Positions 59,124 through 64,000 of a stretch of DNA of 64,000 bases are shown here, piece by piece (the stretch's first letter is position 1; each line of letters starts with the position of its first letter). The notes beneath the pieces are model-generated. The model searched no databases, was not told the origin of the DNA, and worked only from the letters and a program-made list of their open reading frames with translations. Made by a program: the position numbers and the translations under genes. The DNA is from Gallionella sp. (GTDB lineage Bacteria; Pseudomonadota; Gammaproteobacteria; Burkholderiales; Gallionellaceae). The DNA lies in the NCBI GenBank assembly GCA_030652475.1, contig JAUSAO010000059.1, positions 1 through 64,000 on the forward strand, given 5' to 3'.

Positions 59124-61669
59124 GCGCGCCGATCATGCACACAAATAATCCAGTAAAAATTTCTACCCCCCCCCCCCCCCCCCCCCGCAAGGGCTGGGGT
59201 AAATACGGCTATGGATTTTTTGGGATGAGAAAAACTTTCGCGAGATATTTCCATAAGCTCACCTTTCAGCGCCAGATCGGCATCACGATTACGCTGGGCA
59301 TTCTCTTCCTGGCGTTGTTTTCCTCCCTGGCAGGGTCGTGGCATGGCAATAAGCGGGTGCGAGAAGACCTGATCGAACAGGGACAACATATCACCGAGAA
59401 TCTGGCGCGGCAAAGCTCTCTGGCGCTGATTTATGCTTCTGCCGACAATGCCGCCGAGGCCGTGAACGTCACCATGGCTTTCCCGGGGGTGATCGGCGTG
59501 GAAATACGCAATGCCAACGGGCGCGTGTTGTTGGTGCGCGGCAAGGTTGATCTTGCCGAATTTCTGGAACAGCCCGACCAGACAGACGGCTTGCAAGCCG
59601 CCGCGATGCTGAACGCGGAAAGCAGTAAAGCATGGCACTTTGCCGCGCCGGTTTATTCGAAACCTGCCGCAGAATCCCCGTTCAGAGAGGCAACCACGCC
59701 CGAGTTTCTCGGCAATGTTTCGGTGGTGATGAGCAAGGCGGCGCTGGACAAGATGACCTCCGATATTTTTATCACCAATCTGACCACCTCGTTCTCCTTT
59801 GCGCTGCTGTTCCTGTTGTTGATCCGCATCCTTACCCGCAACATGGCGCGACCGCTCAACCAGTTGTCACTCAGCATGGGGCGCGCCCAGCTGGGCGAGT
59901 CGCGGGTGCGTGCCGTGCCCGGCGGGCCGAAGGACATCGCCGAACTGGCGCACGCGTTCAACAGCATGATGTCGGTGCGGGAAGAGCACGAAGCGGCCTT
60001 GCGTATCGCCGCCATTGCCTTCGAAATTGATGAAGGCATGCTGGTAACCGATGAACATTCGGTGATTATCCGGGTCAATCAGGCGTTTACCCGGTTGACC
60101 GGCTACAGTGCCGGGGAGGCCATCGGCAAGACCCCGGCCCTGCTTCAGTCTGGTCGCCACGATGCGGCGTTCTACCGGCAGATGTGGGATTGCATACGGC
60201 GCGACCATCACTGGCAAGGGGAAATCTGGAACCAGCGCAAGAACGGGGAAATCTTCCCGGAATGGCTGAACATTTCCGCCGTGCTCGGCACGGACGGCGC
60301 TATCACGAATTATATCGGTTCGTTTATTGACATTACCCAGCGCAAACAAGCGGAAGATGAAATTCACAATCTCGCCTTTTATGACCCGTTAAGCCAGCTG
60401 CCCAACCGGCGTTTTCTGCTTAATCGCCTCCGCCAGGCCGTCGCAGTCAGTGCGCGCAACCAGACCGGCGGCGCACTGCTGTTTATTGATCTTGATAATT
60501 TCAAGACGCTGAATGACACCAAGGGACATGATATCGGTGACATGCTGCTGATCGAGGTGGCCCGACGCCTGCAAGGCTGCGTCCGCGATGGCGACACCGT
60601 GTCGCGTTTCGGCGGAGATGAATTTGTGTTGCTGCTGGAGGGACTGAGCGAAGAAAAGGCGCATGCCGCCGTGCAGGCGCGTGGGGTAGGTGAAAAGATA
60701 CTCGCGGCACTCAGCCAACCCTATTTGCTTGAAGGATGCGAGTTGTATAGTTCATCCAGTATGGGAATCACCTTGTTCATTGATCACGGGGAAAAGCTCG
60801 ATGAGTTGCTTAAACAGGCCGATACGGCCATGTACGAAGCAAAGAAATCCGGCCGCAATACCTTGCGCTTCTTTGACCCGGTGATGCAGGCCGATCTGGA
60901 AAACCGCGCCCAACTTGAAGCAGGTTTGCGTGATGCCTTGCGCAATCAGGAATTCCGGCTTTATTACCAGATGCAGGTCAATCACGAGGGGCAGATTACC
61001 GGCGCAGAAGTTTTGTTGCGCTGGTTTTATCCTGATGTAGGTCTGGTCTCGCCACTGCAATTTATACCGCTGGCGGAAGAGACAGGGCTCATTCTGCCAA
61101 TCGGACACTGGGTGCTGGAAAGCGCCTGCTGGCAAATAAAGGCTTGGGAGAGTGAAGCGCATACCCGCAATTTACTGCTTGCTGTCAATGTCAGCGGACG
61201 GCAGTTCCGCCAGGCAGATTTCGTTGCGCAAGTTATCGACGTCATCCGTCAGACCGCCATCAATCCGGAGCGCTTAAAGCTTGAGTTGACCGAAAGTATC
61301 GTGCTCGATAATGTTGACGATACCATCGCCAAAATGCAGGAATTGAAGCAAGTTGGCGTGCGCTTCTCTATGGACGACTTCGGTACGGGCTATTCATCAC
61401 TGTCCTATCTGACCCGGTTGCCGCTCGATCAATTGAAAATTGATCAATCTTTCGTGCGCAATATCGGCACAAAATCCACCGATGCGGTGATTGTCCAAAC
61501 CATCATCGGCATGGCCAATAATCTGGGCATGGAAGTGATAGCCGAAGGCGTGGAAACGCAAGCGCAATGCGATTTCATCAGGGGGGCTGGGTGCATGCGC
61601 TACCAGGGGTATCTGTTCGGCAAGCCGGTACCCATAGAGCAATTCGAGGTACTGCTGAAGCAGGATTGA
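59120..61669 (+). CDS. HAMP-PAS-GGDEF-EAL c-di-GMP protein with poly-C tract near the start
   Basis: Predicted 849 residues. The poly-proline run at residues 17-22 comes from 21 consecutive C bases. Membrane segments at about 50-72 and 218-240 flank a periplasmic CHASE8/dCache-like sensor. HAMP follows, then PAS (about 290-410), GGDEF with FGGDEF (about 498) and EAL with EVLLRW (about 629), NVSGRQ, ELTESI, DDFGTGYSSL, AEGVET. Both catalytic centres look intact. The start overlaps the stop of the binding protein. An internal ATG at 59225 (MRKTFARYF) lies after the C tract and before the first membrane segment, so it could serve as an alternative start. Confidence 0.88.
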   Translation: MSAPIMHTNNPVKISTPPPPPPRKGWGKYGYGFFGMRKTFARYFHKLTFQRQIGITITLGILFLALFSSLAGSWHGNKRVREDLIEQGQHITENLARQSSLALIYASADNAAEAVNVTMAFPGVIGVEIRNANGRVLLVRGKVDLAEFLEQPDQTDGLQAAAMLNAESSKAWHFAAPVYSKPAAESPFREATTPEFLGNVSVVMSKAALDKMTSDIFITNLTTSFSFALLFLLLIRILTRNMARPLNQLSLSMGRAQLGESRVRAVPGGPKDIAELAHAFNSMMSVREEHEAALRIAAIAFEIDEGMLVTDEHSVIIRVNQAFTRLTGYSAGEAIGKTPALLQSGRHDAAFYRQMWDCIRRDHHWQGEIWNQRKNGEIFPEWLNISAVLGTDGAITNYIGSFIDITQRKQAEDEIHNLAFYDPLSQLPNRRFLLNRLRQAVAVSARNQTGGALLFIDLDNFKTLNDTKGHDIGDMLLIEVARRLQGCVRDGDTVSRFGGDEFVLLLEGLSEEKAHAAVQARGVGEKILAALSQPYLLEGCELYSSSSMGITLFIDHGEKLDELLKQADTAMYEAKKSGRNTLRFFDPVMQADLENRAQLEAGLRDALRNQEFRLYYQMQVNHEGQITGAEVLLRWFYPDVGLVSPLQFIPLAEETGLILPIGHWVLESACWQIKAWESEAHTRNLLLAVNVSGRQFRQADFVAQVIDVIRQTAINPERLKLELTESIVLDNVDDTIAKMQELKQVGVRFSMDDFGTGYSSLSYLTRLPLDQLKIDQSFVRNIGTKSTDAVIVQTIIGMANNLGMEVIAEGVETQAQCDFIRGAGCMRYQGYLFGKPVPIEQFEVLLKQD
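59166..59186 (+). repeat. Homopolymer tract of 21 C inside a coding start region
   Basis: With 21 C the frame from ATG 59120 is open to the stop at 61669. A change by 1 or 2 bases would shift it out of frame. Tracts of this length slip at replication and are the classical basis of phase variation; length errors in sequencing are also common. Confidence 0.9.
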
Positions 61670-61703
61670 TTGTTCCTGATCCGGCTCGATTGTTGGCGCA
61701 CGA

Positions 61704-62159
61704 TTATTTGCAACGGCTCTTGATGACCAGCAATGCGCCCAGCAAACTCTCCGCCAGATAGAGCGCACTGGACAGTCCATGCAACATTTTGAACTGATCG
61801 GCGAGCGGGCTGTGCATCACATAAAGCGGTAATGCCTGTGTTTTCAGGTCAGCCATGACAGGCTGTATTCCGAACTGTATTGCCAATGTAATCAACAGCA
61901 TGATTGCAACTATCCAGAATAGTTGCTGACGAAGGACCGCGCGGCCGGACTGACTCGCGTAGTGCGCCAGCAGATACACACCGCAAATCATACCGAGGTA
62001 GCCGGACCAGACAAACAGCTCTCCGGCCAGCATACCCGCCAGTTGTCTGTCGGGTTGGGCATGGAACAGGGCAGGCACGGCGAGATAGCCGATGGCCCAC
62101 AAGTTGCCGACCCAGGCGGTGACGGATAAAGAGGCGAGGTGAGAAGTGATGTTTTTCAT
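61704..62159 (-). CDS. DUF4149 family membrane protein
   Basis: Predicted 151 residues with four hydrophobic helices (WVGNLWAIGYLAVPALF; LFVWSGYLGMICGVYLLAHY; LFWIVAIMLLITLAIQFGIQPVMADL; LYLAESLLGALLVIKS) and the FKMLHGLSSALYLAESLLG block typical of DUF4149/TMEM205-like proteins. Function unknown. The ATG at 62159 (MKNITSHLA) is preferred; an upstream ATG at 62228 adds 23 hydrophilic residues that overlap a palindrome. Confidence 0.82.
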   Translation of the reverse strand: MKNITSHLASLSVTAWVGNLWAIGYLAVPALFHAQPDRQLAGMLAGELFVWSGYLGMICGVYLLAHYASQSGRAVLRQQLFWIVAIMLLITLAIQFGIQPVMADLKTQALPLYVMHSPLADQFKMLHGLSSALYLAESLLGALLVIKSRCK

Positions 62160-62225
62160 GGCGTGTAGCGTAGCACAGGCAAACCGGGTGGGGTGAGAGT
62201 TCGCTGTGTCATGTGATCGCTGTGT

Positions 62226-62268
62226 CAAGCTTGTGCTGGCCTAGTCTGGCATTGCCAGCACAAGCTTG
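62226..62268. repeat. Perfect 15-bp inverted repeat
   Basis: CAAGCTTGTGCTGGC and GCCAGCACAAGCTTG are separated by 13 bases, upstream of the DUF4149 gene. It has no T run. It could be a hairpin in the leader or the end of a lost element. Confidence 0.75.
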
Positions 62269-62277
62269 TAGGGCGAG

Positions 62278-62350
62278 TTAGGGAGATGCTGATTTATTCC
62301 TCGCAAAGACGATTCTAATGAATTTTCCGGATTTAATCGGCGTTTCCTTA
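62278..62350. mobile_element. MITE-like element, 73 bp
   Basis: Left end AGGGAGATGCTGATTTATTC; right end is the complement of AAGGAAACGCCGATTAAATC. Same ends as the element at 45684, with a TTA flank on both sides. Confidence 0.6.
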
Positions 62351-62416
62351 GGGAGATGCTGATTTATTCGTCATCCCCGCGAAGGCGGGGATCCAGTATA
62401 AATCAGCGCGTCCTTA
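62348..62416. mobile_element. MITE-like element, 69 bp, carrying an ATCCCCGCG palindrome
   Basis: Left end AGGGAGATGCTGATTTATTC, right end complement of AAGGACGCGCTGATTTATA, sharing the TTA with the element on its left. Inside it lies CATCCCCGCGAAGGCGGGGA, one arm of the palindromic repeat family. The two repeat families are thus nested. Confidence 0.6.
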
Positions 62417-62503
62417 GTTATATTCGCTTGATACTTCGGCCATTTTCATTCTCCTTGTGATGTTGTCGTGGCAGTTGAGGCATTGCATCCGGTGCGCCAC
62501 CTG
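62414..62503 (-). pseudogene. Possible relic of a c-type cytochrome C-terminus
   Basis: The minus-strand frame between two stops encodes VAHRMQCLNCHDNITRRM and a few more residues, with the haem-binding motif CLNCH (DNA 62468-62482). Its stop lies at the edge of the MITE-like element. It is too short to be a gene and may be chance. The rest of the 551-bp gap 62160-62710 holds the repeats listed and nothing else I recognise. Confidence 0.3.
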
Positions 62504-62710
62504 TTACACCGAAGCCTGGCAAATGCTGATTTGTTGAGCTATTGAGGGGGGATGTAGCGGGTCGCATGGCTATCTGTATGCACAGGCAATGACTCGCATG
62601 ATTCGGCTACCCCCCGGTTATTCCGATTCGCTCAAGAGTGTGCAGTCTTTCAGATTTCAGGTCTTCGGGCTTGTGCCAAACTGCCTATGCGATTGGGCAT
62701 GGTCATTCTC

Positions 62711-64000
62711 TCAATCCGCCTGTGGCGTGTGGGTCCAGTAACGGCGGTGCGTTTTGCGGTAGCGTTCAACGGTTAGTTCACGCGCGTTCATTTCGACCAG
62801 AATCGCGCCGTCCCTGTCCGAGCGCAGCAGTTGTGCGCCGCTGTCGGCATAACGTTGTTCTATTTCCTTCCTGGGATGTTTGAATGGGTTGCGGTAACCT
62901 GCTGTGAACACGGCGTAGTCGGGCAATACGGCAGCGACGAATTCGATGCCGGATGAACTTGCGCTGCCGTGATGAGGAACCACCAGCAGGCTGGCGGCGA
63001 GCTGGTCGGGATGTACTTCGATCAGGCGCTGTTCGCTGTGCTTTCCTATGTCTCCGGTCAGCAGGATGTGCTGATTGCCGACACTGATGCGCAGCACGCA
63101 ACTCTGCTCGTTGTCATGCGGCTTGGCACGATTGTTTTGGCCGGGGTGCAGTATTTCGAATTGCACCCCGTCCCAGTTCCATTTTTTGCCGTCCCGGCAG
63201 CGGCGGGTCTCGAAGGGGAGAGCCGAAACGGATTTGAGTTGGGCTATGGGCTGCGAAGTTGAGACCCAGTTGACGGGCATAGCCTGCAGGATGGAGGCTG
63301 TGCCGCCGGTATGGTCGGTGTCGTCGTGGCTCAGGATCAGTCCGTCTAGGGTGCTGATGCCCATGGCGCGCAAACTGGGAATCAGGATGCGGTTGCCGCT
63401 GTCGGCTTCGCCTGAGAAATCCGGCCCCGTGTCGTAGAGCAGGGCGTGCTGCCGGGTTTGTGCGGCAACTGACAGGCCCTGTCCGACGTCGAAGATAGTC
63501 AGGCGCACAGTGCCGGGTTGTGGTGGTTCGGGCGCGTTCAGAAACATGGGCAGCATCAGCAGCAACCCCAGCCAGCGTGCCGGAAAGCCGCTGGGCAGCA
63601 GTACCCACACTATGCCCAGCATGCCGAAAACGATGCTCCATGTCGGCGGGGCATGTTGTGTCCAGACGGCTGCGGGTAGGGCGCTCAACCAGTGCAGCGG
63701 GATCATCGTCCAGTCCAGCGCAATGTGTGCCAGCCACAGCGGTACCTCGCTCGGCAATGCCGCACCCAGTAAAGCGAGCGGCACGATGATCAGGCTCACC
63801 AGCGGGATGGCGAAGGCATTGGCGATGGGCGACACCAGCGAGACTTGCTGGAACAATCCCAGCAGCAACGGAATCAGGCCGATACTCATCGCCCATTGCA
63901 CGGTTGCGTATTCCCGCAACACCTGCCAAAGCAACGCTTGCCTGCGGTTATGCGGAGTTGATGCCCTTGATGGGAGCGCGACGAATGCTGCGTCAATATC
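62711..64000 (-). CDS. comEC: DNA internalisation competence protein ComEC/Rec2, C-terminal part (cut by window edge)
   Basis: Minus-strand frame open from the right window edge. Visible: the end of the ComEC membrane region (QWAMSIGLIPLLLGLFQQVSLVSPIANAFAIPLVSLIIVPLALLGA in outline) and a complete C-terminal metallo-beta-lactamase-like domain (IFDVGQGLSVAAQTRQHALLYDTGP, SHDDTDHTGG with the metal-ligand Asp/His, LLTGDIG, VVPHHGSASSS). Family knowledge: ComEC forms the inner-membrane channel for single-stranded DNA uptake, and its MBL domain probably degrades the other strand. About 430 residues are inside the window; a full protein has about 750-800. Confidence 0.93.
   Translation of the reverse strand, partial: DIDAAFVALPSRASTPHNRRQALLWQVLREYATVQWAMSIGLIPLLLGLFQQVSLVSPIANAFAIPLVSLIIVPLALLGAALPSEVPLWLAHIALDWTMIPLHWLSALPAAVWTQHAPPTWSIVFGMLGIVWVLLPSGFPARWLGLLLMLPMFLNAPEPPQPGTVRLTIFDVGQGLSVAAQTRQHALLYDTGPDFSGEADSGNRILIPSLRAMGISTLDGLILSHDDTDHTGGTASILQAMPVNWVSTSQPIAQLKSVSALPFETRRCRDGKKWNWDGVQFEILHPGQNNRAKPHDNEQSCVLRISVGNQHILLTGDIGKHSEQRLIEVHPDQLAASLLVVPHHGSASSSGIEFVAAVLPDYAVFTAGYRNPFKHPRKEIEQRYADSGAQLLRSDRDGAILVEMNARELTVERYRKTHRRYWTHTPQAD

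Overview
The window reads as chromosome of a betaproteobacterium, most likely a member of the Nitrosomonadales close to Gallionellaceae or Sideroxydans. This is inferred from gene order (pyrG-kdsA-eno-ftsB, thrS-infC-rpmI-rplT-pheS-pheT-ihfA-merR, surE-pcm-nlpD), protein style, moderate GC and a crowd of c-di-GMP and TonB signalling genes. No rRNA or database match was available to confirm it. The 5' edge cuts an mltD-like lytic transglycosylase (minus strand) and the 3' edge cuts comEC (minus strand).

Layout. 1-7.4 kb: housekeeping (mltD, acs, pyrG, kdsA, eno, ftsB). 7.5-24.9 kb: accessory island. It holds a Zorya-type defence operon with zorA, zorB and zorC but no zorD, an orphan histidine kinase, and a cassette-like cluster of RTX/EF-hand proteins ending in a type I secretion ABC transporter and HlyD adaptor. 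In that cluster an 873-bp core module is present twice with different N-terminal domains (one phospholipase A2-like), plus a third deleted relic. The promoter and first codons of a membrane-protein gene are also duplicated. 25-34.9 kb: translation operon, tRNA-Pro, surE-pcm-nlpD. Where rpoS often follows nlpD there is instead a cytosine methyltransferase plus HNH endonuclease pair. 36.5-41.8 kb: radical SAM protein, DUF3025, DUF3820, a degenerate EAL protein, tRNA-Val, gltX. 41.8-43.2 kb: tRNA-Ala, tRNA-Glu, a serine-recombinase relic reading into tRNA-Glu, and a HigBA-like toxin-antitoxin pair with a near-leaderless promoter and an operator dyad. 43.2-50.9 kb: miaA, an MFS transporter, mutL and the three-gene transhydrogenase pnt operon. 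51-61.7 kb: a MASE3-PAS-GGDEF-EAL protein, a 0.9-kb repeat-filled gap, and a TonB receptor divergent from a periplasmic binding protein and a second GGDEF-EAL protein with a 21-C tract near its start. 61.7-64 kb: a DUF4149 membrane protein, MITE-like repeats, a tiny cytochrome relic, comEC.

Small repeats are unusually rich. There are inverted arrays of degenerate heptamers at four loci, perfect composite palindromes of the ATTCCCGCG-type, MITE-like elements with AGGGAGATGCTGATTTATTC ends, and a 38-bp tandem array. Two of these repeat classes sit inside the mutL linker and are translated.

The most promising less-described material is the RTX cassette cluster with swapped N-termini and paired membrane proteins, the ZorABC operon without ZorD, the poly-C tract in the c-di-GMP gene, and the word-variable heptamer arrays.
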